Shown here: positions 44,913 to 54,508 of the stretch, piece after piece
Layout: the number at the start of each line of letters is the position of its first letter
How positions within the stretch are numbered: the first letter of the stretch is position 1
Assembly: GCA_037447655.1 (NCBI GenBank)
Contig: JBBHKE010003317.1
Location: 1 to 54,508, forward strand
Direction: 5' to 3'
Length of the DNA: 54,508 nt
DNA from: Zygnema cylindricum
Taxonomy: Eukaryota; Streptophyta; Zygnematophyceae; Zygnematales; Zygnemataceae
Notes under the pieces: model-generated
What the model was told of the DNA's origin: nothing
Database searches by the model: none
The model's input: only the letters and a program-made list of their open reading frames with translations
Position numbers and translations under genes: made by a program

Positions 44913-45736
44913 AATAGGGTTAAATGCCGTTTAAAATACTTAAAACAAATTAGCTGCGCCAATTATGATAGGTCTCTCGCTTGGCTTCACGATCTTCTTT
45001 CCCTACCTCTACGCTTAACCTCTCTACGTCCTGTCAATCTTAAAACTTTGTCAAACAACCCACACCCCCAAATCCTTCCCACCATTCGAACAACCACCAC
45101 TGGTCTTCATTCCTTTCCTCAAACCATCCATCTTTATCAAGCATAACACCTTCATTTCTAATCTCTCCTCCTATTGTTTATTCCAATCTTAAACCCCTTA
45201 CTACCCCTCTCTTCATTCTCGGCCAACCCTAACCCATTGTGCCTTTGTAGAGAGTGTATAGTTATGAAAAATCAAATGTTATATAACAGATTGTGAGGCA
45301 TTTTACGGGTTAGTGTTTTTTTTACTTGTGTAAAATAGTGTAAAGATAAACTTGCAGCTATGTAAAATTGTCAAAAATGCATCAATCGTTAATAATGTAA
45401 AAGCATGATTTTGCGCCGTCGTTAAAATGTTTGAAAACATATCTTTTCATAAACTTTAAAAACAAATGAGTGTAAAATTATCTAATGTTACATTCTACAT
45501 GTATGCAAACATGTTTATACATATTAATTAGAGAAACTTTTTTTTCATTCATATAAAATGTACAATGACTTCAAATGGGAAAAGGTAAAGAGGCAATATG
45601 ATAAGGTATTCCATGTTAAGACCGACACTTTGAGTGCATTATATATTTTTTGAAGTTTGAAAACAAACAACAATTTCATTCCCTCTTTGCTCAATTGCAT
45701 GACATAGGAGATAGCAATTAGAATTGGGATAACACA
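44913..45736. other. Unassigned interval
   Basis: A pyrimidine-rich stretch (about 44960-45230) is followed by AT-rich sequence leading into the decayed copia family C. No 5' LTR, primer-binding site or gag start of family C is visible. Confidence 0.45.
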
Positions 45737-46411
45737 GTGGGAATGATTTTAGTGAAAGAAAGCACCATAGAGCTTAGGAGAGGGAGTCCAAGTGTTCAAG
45801 CATTGTCTGCAGAAGCTGATTGGCGGAAGCGTGATGAGGAGAGAGGGAAAGATCCCTATCGAAACTTTGGTGGAAGAGGACAAGAAGGTGGCAGATTTGA
45901 TAGACGGGGAGAGGAACTTCTCAAGGGGGATTATGTCACTTCTACAAGAAAACTGAGACACTATATGGCAGAGTGTTTCAAACTTGCAGATCTTCAATTG
46001 AAAGATGGATTGGGAACCTCAAAGGATGGAGGAAAGAAAAAGGCTTTCCCAACTCAAGTTCATGATGAGGAAGAGGACGAAGAAACTGAACCGGAAGAGG
46101 AGCTTGAGGAGCTTCCTCTTAATCCGAAAAACAGTGAAAATCATGTCGACATTCCACACAGACAAAAGTGTGCTTTCGGAGGTAAGAGGGATTCACCCGA
46201 GGATGGGTGGATCATACACTCAGGGGCCTCAATGCATATGTGCAAAGATAAGAGGTGGTTCACAAAACTGAGAAAGATCCTAACAATTGAGATAGAGTAC
46301 GGAGATGGTAGAGTAGAAACCACAAGTCTAATTGGAACTGTTGACTTGAAGGTTCTAGTTGATGGAAAAGCCTCAATCGTAACACTTTCAGACGTTCTAT
46401 ACATTCCATAG
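45737..46411 (+). pseudogene. copia C gag C-terminus and protease
   Basis: 224 open codons: gag tail with a Gly/Arg-rich stretch (RNFGGRGQEGGRF), a degenerate zinc knuckle retaining only GHYMAEC-like RHYMAEC, an acidic Glu-rich linker, then WIIHSGASMHMC. In this last motif the catalytic Asp of the protease Asp-Ser-Gly is replaced by His. It ends at a TAG after VLYIP, where related Pol continues. Confidence 0.83.
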
Positions 46412-46619
46412 CTAAGCAAGAAATTAGTCTCAACAGCAGTCCTAGATGAAAAATATGTTTCATTAGTCTCAACAGCAGTCCTAGATGAAAAAGATATTGA
46501 AACAAAAACTAGGAAATGAATCTTCACAGCAAGCTTTGATAATGAGGTTTATTTCATAGCTGAAATGGGCAGTCAAGGAATGTTTAGAATTGTTCTTTGC
46601 AATTAAGAGAGTGTTATCT

Positions 46620-47440
46620 ACTCGTGTGCAAGTGAAATGATGCTTTGGCCCAAAAGGTTGGGGCATGTGCACCTAGATAGATTAACAAAAAACGAAGAAA
46701 AACGGAATAGTAGAGGGTATTACTTTTGAGGATGATTAGACTTTCGATGATTGTAGTGGATGTGCCCAAGGGAAGATTCATATACTTCCATTTCCAAAAG
46801 CAACCACATTTAGGAGAGAGAAAGTATTAGATCTAATTCACACTGATGTTTGGGGACCTGTTAGGTATGTTTTACATGGGGGGAAAGAGATGGATGTTAA
46901 CCATCACAGATGATTGGTCTAGATACACGAAGGTATATTTTATCAGACAAGTCAGAGGTACTAGATGTTTCAAGAGTATAAAAGTATGGAGGAAAAAGCA
47001 TGAAACCTCGATAAAGAGATAAGAAGTGATAATGGGAAAGAATACACCTCAAGGGAATTTGAAGAATATCTTATGGAAGAAGGAATTTATCATGATAAAA
47101 TTGTTCCCTATAATCCGGAACAAAATGGAGTAACAGAAAGAGTGAATAGAACTTTAGGAGATATGTCTAGAAGTATGTTACCTGATAAGAGGATAGGGTT
47201 GCAGTTTTGGGCCGAGTCTATGAACTATGCTAATTTCATCAAAAATAGAGTCCTAACGTCAATAAATAAGGAGAAAACTCTGTATGAGAGGTGGACAAGA
47301 AGAAAGCCTGATTTGTGTAGCTTGAGGGTGTTCGAAAGTCAAGTCTACAGTTTGGATTCCGATAAGGCTAAATAGAAGTTAGAGGGGAGAGGGAAACCAG
47401 GATATCTTGTAGGATATGATAAGAGCACAAAAGGATATCG
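46620..47440 (+). pseudogene. copia C pre-integrase and integrase
   Basis: With breaks: MLWPKRLGHVHLDRL (His of WHKRLGH lost), CSGCAQGKIHILPFP, IHTDVWGP (first Asp), the TDDWSRYTK block (second Asp), RSDNGKEYTS, and the open stretch 47073-47375 with EQNGVTERVNRTL (catalytic Glu). A TAG at 47373 interrupts the LEGRGKPGYLVGYD tail. Confidence 0.8.
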
Positions 47441-47450
47441 ACTGTATGAC

Positions 47451-48890
47451 TTGAAAAACAAAGATTTAATTTTGGTAAAACACATAGTGGTGATGAATGA
47501 AGAGAAGTCCATTGATCTATTCAAATATTATAAGGAAGTCAAAATTAGATTTGAAACAGATCAGTTTTCTGACTTTGACTTTGAAAATGAAGAGAATGAA
47601 GATAGAGAAAAAGGAAAATTTGTAGATATACCAAAGGAGAAGGAGGAAAAGACAACATCCAAGTAACGCCACAATACAAAGTGGAAACCGATAAAAACTT
47701 GATGAGACACAGGGATTATAAGATAGGTGAGCTTAAAATCTTCCTAAACGAAACCCAAGGATGCCTTCTATACCGGCGTCCGATTTTGAAGGGGGAAGAA
47801 AAAGTAGTAAACGACTTCAAGAAAGACAAGTAAATAACGAACTCACAAAGATGTCTCACCTAGATGAAAATCATATATACTTAGAGGCCATAAACACCCC
47901 AGAAAGTAGCCGGTGGATCAGTGCTATAAATGAAGAAATGACCTCCATCATGGAAGCCAATACATGGGAGTTGGTAGATTGCCCACCAAATCGAAAATCG
48001 ATCGGATGTAACTGGGTTATTAAACTTAAATTAAACTCGGACAATACCATTGACAAGTATAAAGCTAGGTTGGTTGCAAAAGGTTATACTTAAAAGGAGG
48101 GGATAGACTATGAAGAAACATTTGCACCAATAGTCAAGTTTCCTTCTGTTAGAATTCTCTTAAGTTTAGCCGCAACAGAGGATATGGAAATACACCAGAT
48201 GGATATTGAAACGACCTTTTTCCACGGAGAATTAGAAGAAGAGATTTACATAAGGCAACCGGAAGGATTTGTGGAAAGTGGGTAAGAAAGCAAGGTATGC
48301 AAACAGATAAAATCACTTTATAAGCTTAAAAAAGCCCCACGACAATATAATATAAAGCTAGACAAATTTCTCACCGGTTTAGGGTATATCTGAATTAGTT
48401 TAGATCACTCCATATATTTATTTGAGGATGAGAATGGAGTGATATTTATTGTTAATTATGTGGATGATTTCTTGGTCTTAAGCAAGTCGTTAGATAAGAT
48501 TAACAAACTAAAACGAGATCTTAAAAGTCGTTTTGATATGAAAGATCTCGGCAAAGCAAATTACATTTTGAGAATTCAGATGGAGAAAGATAGAGGGAAT
48601 ATGATTATAAGACTCACTCAGAAAGAAGCAATCGGTAATATGCTAGTAAAATTTCAGATGGAAAAATCAAACGGATGTACTACTTCCATTGATCTGAAAT
48701 ATGTGTTTGAGGGGAGTGAAGAGAGAGGAATATTGATCATTAATGACGAGATGGATGAGAAAGATAGGAAATTTATGGAAAATATCCCTTATCGGCATAT
48801 TGTAGAAATTTTAATCTATTTTATGAACTGCACCCGTCCGGATATAGCTGCAACTGCAGGGTCTCTAGTAGAAGTATAAATGTGTGAGGC
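47451..48890 (+). pseudogene. copia C linker and reverse transcriptase
   Basis: A charged Glu/Lys-rich linker (47451-47666) is followed by NEEMTSIMEANTWELVDCPP and [11 protein letters not shown] (47761-48093), then a TAA. The palm block MDIETTFFHGELEE, a TAA after FVESG, SLYKLKKAPRQYN and the open stretch 48439-48879 with NYVDDFLVLSK (YVDD intact) follow. At least three in-frame stops. Confidence 0.87.
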
Positions 48891-49436
48891 TGCCAAAAGG
48901 GTGATAAGGTATCTAGTGGGGACAATGAAATTGTGGTAGCATATCGAAAGGGAACATAGTGACATCACCATCTGGAGTGATGCCAGTCATGGAGATGTGC
49001 CTTTAAGGCGGTGTACGACTGGATATGTGTTGGAAATTGGATCTGGTGCATGTTGTTGGAGTAGCAAGCAACAATAAGTAGTTGCTCAGTCCACTATGGA
49101 GGCTTAATACATGGCTTCCTTTGCTGCCACCAAAGAATTAATGTGGGTTAAATCTCTTCTTGAAGAACTTGGGTTCATGAAGTCTGGAACTCAAAATGTT
49201 TTTTTGTGATAATCAAGTTGCTCTCTCTTTTGCAGCTAATTTGAAACATCACTTCAAAGCTAACCATATGGATATTAGACTAAGCTTTGTCAAAGAAAAG
49301 GTTGAAAAATAAAATCATTAAACTGGTTCATAAAACTGATAGAGAAATGATTGCAGACATGATATCAAAACCAGTGCCTTCCCCTAAGTTGATTTATTGC
49401 AGAAAAAACCGTGGATTAAAATTGAAAAGTGATTAA
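48891..49436 (+). pseudogene. copia C RNase H
   Basis: Blocks in order with stops and a frameshift near 49200: AAKRVIRYLVGT, SDASHGDVP, CCWSSKQQ followed by TAA, VAQSTMEA, FCDNQVA, NHMDIRLSFVKEKV, then ADMISKPVPSPKL. It ends just before the polypurine tract. Confidence 0.82.
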
Positions 49437-49451
49437 GAATTAAGGGGAGTG

Positions 49452-49590
49452 TTGAAAAGAGGTAATGAATAGTTCACTTGTCTATCTTAGTTATACTTTC
49501 AAGAGAGAGAGAGTGAAGATGAAAGGCACGCCATGGCTGCCGCCATATTTAGAAAGTGGCAAATTTTGAAGTAGAGGATATTTTACTTAA
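49452..49590 (+). repeat. Start of the family C 3' LTR, far end not found
   Basis: TGTTGAAAAGAGG directly after the polypurine tract. No CAACA terminus was found downstream to 50460, so the LTR is truncated, interrupted or ends differently. A (GA)n run lies at 49502-49511. Confidence 0.6.
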
Positions 49591-49598
49591 ATGTTACC

Positions 49599-49674
49599 TA
49601 TATCCGGATTTGAACCTACGACCTCTGGATTTTACATAGTCGGGCGCCTCAACCATCAAGGCGCTACAAAACGA
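49599..49674 (-). other. tRNA-like sequence (tRNA pseudogene or SINE head)
   Basis: Minus strand: TAGCGC opening, D-stem GCGC pairing with a second GCGC after the loop TTGATGGTTGAG, then an anticodon-arm-like ACTATGTAAAATCC, AGAGGTC, and the B-box GGTTCAAATCC. Anticodon and T stems do not pair fully and the acceptor stem is not closed. It is therefore not a functional tRNA but fits a tRNA-derived polymerase III promoter. Confidence 0.45.
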
Positions 49675-49679
49675 TACAC

Positions 49680-50460
49680 ATGACGGATTTCAAAAATATA
49701 TAAATATTAACACGACGGCTAATTAACACCAAACTAACGAAGAGAAACAATTCATGCACGTACGCGAATCTGAACCGTGTAAAATATGTTTTGATTGGAC
49801 GGCCACCATTATAGCCGCCACCCAAAGTGAGGTTTTGGCGGCATCAGAGATTGCGTCACTTGGTGCCACGTGGCGCCATATTATTTGATATCGGAGAAGA
49901 TGGGAGGAGGAACCATGGCTCCCGATTTGAGAGGTGTCACCTTGTAGACCATGTCGTACAATGGACATACAATAAGTACATCGCCCATTGTACCTTCTTG
50001 TGCTATATAGTGTTTCTATTGGACTAGGGTTTAGTAGTAGGTAGTCGTGTATAGGCAGACCAAGACTTAGTGATATTTAAGTACTTCTCTCTAAGAGAGC
50101 TTGTAACTATAAAGGTCATTTTTGACGAGCCATAACTTACTGCTCAAGGGAGCAAATTCAATGATTCTTTTTGCGTTTGACTCAAGAGAGTCTTGTCCTC
50201 TCAGTGGTGAGGGTGGTCGGAATATTTGTGTGCCTGGACGGCACTTACTCAGTGAGAAACTTGGAGGGGTAAATATTATCCTATAGGCTTTACATAGGCT
50301 GCTTATTCTGTGGGTCAATGGAGACCATAAAATTTCACTCTCTCTTCCTTTTACTCCTTGTTTCTTGTCTGTCATTTCTTGGGCACAAACACGAGGATGT
50401 TGGTTTAAATGAAAAAGCTTAAAAAATAAAGCTTTGTTACGACCCTTTGGGCATTTTTTG
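49680..50460. other. Unassigned interval, possibly part of the family C LTR
   Basis: No coding sequence. TATATAG at 50001 with CTATTGG nearby, and T-rich and CTCTCTT stretches, would fit an LTR but are not diagnostic. Confidence 0.35.
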
Positions 50461-50464
50461 ATGG

Positions 50465-50830
50465 CACGACGAGTGAGAAAAATAAGAGCAAAACAAATCG
50501 TGAATTCATGACGGAGAGTTTTCGAAACTAATGACGTCAATGGTGTCACAATAAGCATGACTTCACAATGTCACAAAATTGTAAGCATCTATAATGTCAC
50601 AAAATAATAGACGTCTACAAATGTCTCTTTTTTTTGTAGATGTCACCAAAATTGTGAAGTTTCTTAGTTGTCATCAATCATTACAAGTTGAATCTATGTC
50701 TACGACCATCACATTTCAAAGTTGCGATTTAATTTTGGCATGTTTGAACACAAAGAAAAGTAGTTCCCATAAAATTCACTCAAATCGAAGGTACCACTTT
50801 AATCTACTGGTTACATATGCACAAACCCTT
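50465..50830 (+). repeat. Dispersed repeat U, copy 2
   Basis: Counterpart of 43560-43935, sharing AATGACGTCAATG, GCATGAC, TCACAATGTCAC, TAGACGTCTACAA and CATCACATTTCAAAGTT in the same order and orientation. Confidence 0.6.
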
Positions 50831-52478
50831 AGCCATCAAGCACTATCCGCAAAATCTACGTTGGCTTATTGTAAGTGTACTTACGCATTATATACGAATA
50901 CGTAATCTAGAGTATCCTATAAATATTTCGCGTTAAAAAACATCACGAGCACTTCCCAATATTTTCTTTTGGCTCGTCTAGCCCCATCATATCCTAAGTC
51001 AGAATCCAACTATTGTTAAAGGTAAAATAAAAATACCAATAAGCTTTGCAAAACATTTGCCTCGAGCCTCGTCCATACGGTAAATATGGAACCCCACTTT
51101 AAGGGCGTGCCCAATTTTAGTCCCCCAAGAGAAAAATTTTACCGTGTGAAAAGTTTGCATTTACCATACTATTATGAATACCATGTTTTTAGTTTGAATG
51201 CACTACAATTTTGTCGTCTTTAACACCCTTTTGGTGTTTCCCTCTTTTACTCATGGGCACTCAAATCCGTTTCATAAAAAAACCTGATGTTTAAATTCCC
51301 CTCTAATTAATGTATTTTTGGGAAATCACACTAAATGGGAAAATGACACGTCTCTCCTAACATTTTTGTTAATAATATTTGACTATGGTGCTTCCAAATG
51401 TTTGGTATTTTCGAACAAGTATAGAAAAAAGAATGGTTAGCTGGTGAAAATGGTGATTTATTTTCATTTTCTGCATTTTGGTGATTTGGAGCGATCTATA
51501 AGAGTAGAGAAAGTATTCAAAGAAGATGTCGACAAAAAAAAAAAAAAAAGCGGTAAATAGAAGAAAAAACGGAGAAATGTGGTGGTGTAAAAAAATGACT
51601 TTTTTTACAGAATGAAGAACGACGTAACTCATATAAAGAAATGAAAAATTAAAGAACCGAATGACCTGACGAGCACACACAGTAGCGATGAAAGCCGCAT
51701 GTCTACAATGTCACATTAAACCTTCAATGTCAAAAAAAGTCGTTTTGATAACATAAATTTGTAAACGTTTACAGTTGTCACTAGTTTTGCCGACGCGTAC
51801 TACTGTTTTGCACTATGAATCGTTGTGAGTGTAAGAAAATTATTAGAGGAAATGATAAATTATTGTTATGAACTATATTTTGCGTTTAAGAGTCTAACAA
51901 AAGACCATGGAAAATAGTGCAATCTTGTTCTCGCTTGTTTGAACATCAACCATGTGAACAAGGGCTATAGCGGCTTCACTATGGGAATTTGTATTTGAAT
52001 TAGTGTGTATGTGAGTTAATTAAAGTTATTATTTTGTTGGCTCCACGTCATGAGACCCAGTATAGCGTTAATAACACTATTTTTTTGTCTGCATTTAATT
52101 TTTGAAGGCTATAAGGGATTCACGATGTAGTCATCCCGATGGCCGATGCCACAGTATGTGGGAATACAGATTTGCGACTGTCAATAATCAATACTATATT
52201 CGATAAAACAGATCAGGTAGCGATGTGCATACGACAGGACTGATCTACCGTGACCAGTCAAATTACAATAGTGATCAGATACAGTCTCGTGGTACGTCAC
52301 TCCTTGGGAGGCCGTACGAACCGCGACCATGAGAAACCATTTTTTTTTTAATTTTGAAGGATTTAAAGGACAAAAAAAATACGCCCAACTTCTCGGAGTC
52401 GATGCATCATGATGACGACCAAAAAAGCATGACGAAAACAAAATGGGAAACGATTGACCGTCGACAACATACAACTTA
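50831..52478. other. Unassigned AT-rich interval
   Basis: No gene recognised. A run of 17 A at about 51533-51549. A region at about 51695-51815 (GTCTACAATGTCAC, then GTTTACAGTTGTCAC and GCCGACGCGTAC) resembles the right half of H1 and H2 and may be a fragment of a related element. Confidence 0.4.
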
Positions 52479-53633
52479 GGGGGTGTGTCTCCATGTGCAT
52501 AAGTAAGGGTTTTTTTTCTGTCGTTTTCCTGTAAAACTTAGAGCCGTACAGCGTAAATTTCAACCGTACAAAAAAATAGAAAAAATGAGAAGTACATTTT
52601 GCGTCATCATCAAATTTAATATGTACTACATGTTGTCGTCTTGTGTTCTTCGACCCACAACCACGCCAAAAAAACGTCATCTTCAAACTTTTCTTTAAAA
52701 CACAGAGACGATGTGTTTTAAAACAAAGTATTTTCCAAAAACAAATAGGAACACGTATTCGCACGTGTAAAAAAAATTACACAACTTTTAAATGAATTGA
52801 AGCGACAGCGAAAAGGTACAGTCTTCGTTTTTTTTTGTCCGTTTGCGTCCATCAAAGTACACAATTTGTTTTGTTTTGTCACGTTTCATTCTGTACACAT
52901 TTTTCCATTCCAAGGGTTTGAAAATTACAATGCCATTTGACGAAATCGTGAGAAATCTTTGAGGGCGCCTAAGCAAGCCGCACACGCCTGCTCTCTCGCG
53001 CAGCCTCGCAATCTCTCCTTCAAACTACACTATTCCTCGTCCTTCCACCAGGCGGCTTTACGTTGACCGGTGGGAAGCTGGAAAAAGCTTTTTTTGCCTT
53101 AAAAAAATGAAAACCCATAATTGTCATTGCTATATTTTTTACCCCGGAATTATTATTATTATTTTTTTTTTTGTATTATCTTTAATTCTCTACACAAGAA
53201 TAGAAAAATTAATGCTTCCACTAGGAGTTAAAAAGAAAACTTAAATTTCCGGTGGTTATATCAAATATGAGATAGGTTTCTCAAATAGGAAGAGAGATTC
53301 AAAGCGCGTGGAAATTGCCAAAAAGGCAACCGTACAAGGAAGGCAGCGTTAGCCATGGACAACATCCATAGACAAAGGGTTGAAAAAGTAAATGTCTACA
53401 AATGTCACGTAAAATTATGCGACGTCATTGACATTTTTTGAACAATTGGGTGCGTCATCACAAATTGTAGACATTGACAGACGTCATGGGCATTGTCAAC
53501 GTATACAATCGTCACACCCTTTAAGTAACATTTTTTTTTGTTACACATAGGAACACTTGAAATCTGGGTCCGCCGGATCTGCGCTAAAATACAAAGTAAT
53601 TACCCTAAGTTTCAAGTACATGGAGACGCACCC
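52479..53633. mobile_element. PIF/Harbinger-like non-autonomous element H2
   Basis: 1155 bp, related to H1 at both ends: left GGGTGTGTCTCCATGT preceded by two extra G, right ACATGGAGACGCACCC, with TTA on both sides (52476-52478 and 53634-53636). The left 440 bp and right 260 bp align with H1 in order. The central 52980-53370 has no counterpart in H1, so it was inserted here or lost there. No transposase frame. Confidence 0.83.
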
Positions 53634-53636
53634 TTA

Positions 53637-54508
53637 CATTGGGCTAGGAGATGAATACCCGGTGTATAAGACAGCGAGGACAATGAGAAAAGCAAAAAAG
53701 TGAAGTAAAATACGGACATCCTTCGGCAAAGCGAAAAACTAGGCGACGTGGCCAATGTCAGAAACCTGCTTGTTTAATGTGACGCACTTTTACCCCTTCA
53801 GAATATGAGCGTTGTTGCATTAGGCGGTCTCAGTAAACGTCGAAAATTCGTTTACTGTAGCGACCGTTCCATTGTGTCGGGTCAGTAATCGACATTTTAT
53901 TTTCGTAGCACATTTTGATTGGTCCACGTAGTAGATGAATGCGATTCTGGTAATCTTTACAAAATCTCTGACAGCAAATTTTGACCACATATTTTTACCA
54001 ACGAAGGTAAAAAGTAACTCGTACAATCTGTACGAGCGGACAAAAATTAAGATTTGTAAAAGCGTACGAATATGTCAGAATGGTTAGTGGATGGCAATAG
54101 AAGCGTGAAACAATATCCTCCGTCAAAGATTTTCTTGCGGCTTCCGTTGGCCTCGCATCTTCCTTGGCGGAAAGCACATGTCATATGCGACGTGTACCAA
54201 CCTGGTCGCGCGGTCGTCGTGGATATTTGTTCGCTTTTCCACGAGGCACGATAGGCACGATGTTACTCGCTCAGGCTCTTAGAATTGACCTACTCCAGGT
54301 CACTTGTTGCGAACTGAAAGTGTCAGACGACGGCATTTTTCCCCTAATGGAACCTCACCGTAACCTTAACAAAACCCCGTTCGCCGCGTGGCATGCAAAG
54401 CGATTGCGGCAGTTTATGCTTTGTCATTCAACCTAACGTCACTGAAATGTGTCATAAAAATCTCATTCTGGACACGCGGCAGCCAGTCTCTCAGTCTGAT
54501 TATGTCCA
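53637..54508. other. Unassigned terminal interval
   Basis: Small open frames on both strands (for example 54164-54436, plus) have no recognisable domain and overlap one another. The GC content is slightly higher than in the satellite. Nothing else was identified. Confidence 0.4.

Larger units (their letters stand above)
45737..49451 (+). mobile_element. Decayed copia family C, 5'-truncated
   Basis: Plus-strand internal region from the end of gag to the polypurine tract (GAATTAAGGGGAG at 49439-49451), followed by an LTR start TGTTGAAAAG at 49452. It has more stops and frameshifts than the family A and B copies, so it is probably the oldest insertion here. It is related to but distinct from families A and B; the LTR start resembles that of A, with the canonical TG. 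Confidence 0.85.

Noticed and set aside
49599-49674. Functional tRNA gene
   Set aside because: Acceptor, anticodon and T stems do not pair, so it is kept only as a tRNA-like sequence.
50091-50558. 155-codon minus-strand open frame
   Set aside because: There is no domain, the composition is that of translated AT-rich repeat DNA, and it runs into repeat U; coding support is absent.
52181-54436. Minus- and plus-strand open frames in H2 and the terminal region
   Set aside because: Several overlap on both strands, have no recognisable motifs, and those in H2 are broken in H1.

Overview
The window is eukaryotic repeat DNA with no convincing cellular gene. It holds LTR retrotransposons of the Ty1/copia superfamily (gag zinc knuckle, protease, GAG-pre-integrase, integrase, reverse transcriptase, RNase H, in that order), about 12.3 kb of a 40-bp satellite, short inverted-repeat DNA transposons, and AT-rich unassigned sequence. 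Every retrotransposon coding region carries frameshifts, stops or truncations. CpG is not obviously depleted in the non-satellite parts. The host cannot be named: a plant, alga or invertebrate would all fit. It looks like heterochromatin or a satellite-rich chromosome region. || LAYOUT. 1-8680: two tandem copies of copia family B (minus strand) sharing one complete 1106-bp LTR (4629-5734); the window opens inside another LTR and the second copy is cut at about 8680. 8681-10006: a broken family A LTR, non-coding sequence, a 193-bp MITE and a TATCGATA-like patch. 10007-41926: a 40-bp satellite, always in the same orientation, cut into seven blocks by copia family A in both orientations. Minus-strand copies are called here M1 (13067-16855), M4 (19339-24071), M3 (31262-33264) and M2 (35781-39569). 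A plus-strand copy is P5 (28223-31261). Plus-strand LTRs standing alone in the satellite are P1 (split by M4), P2 (27195-27883), P3 (40196-40883) and P4 (41927-42390). M4 sits inside P1, and a 962-bp solo LTR of another family (D, 20260-21221) sits inside M4. 42391-54508: a pair of PIF/Harbinger-like non-autonomous elements (44132-44909 and 52479-53633), another dispersed repeat, a decayed plus-strand copia family C (45737-49451 plus the start of its 3' LTR), a tRNA-like sequence and unassigned DNA. || MAIN POINTS. (1) LTR ends are fixed by target duplications and by the primer-binding site: family A LTRs run from TATTG to CAACA (630-689 bp), and the next bases read GGTTATGGGCCCA, complementary to the anticodon arm of initiator tRNA-Met. 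This suggests half-tRNA priming as described for Drosophila copia. (2) In families A, B and D the gag reading frame starts inside the LTR, and the LTR end is always reached in the same codon phase, so the primer-binding site is translated as Gln-Val-Met-Gly. (3) The lone family A LTRs lie between GTTAG target duplications at the same satellite position with the same flanking variants. M1 and M2 share one RT/satellite breakpoint and one lost start codon. The elements were therefore amplified together with the satellite as higher-order repeats rather than inserted independently.
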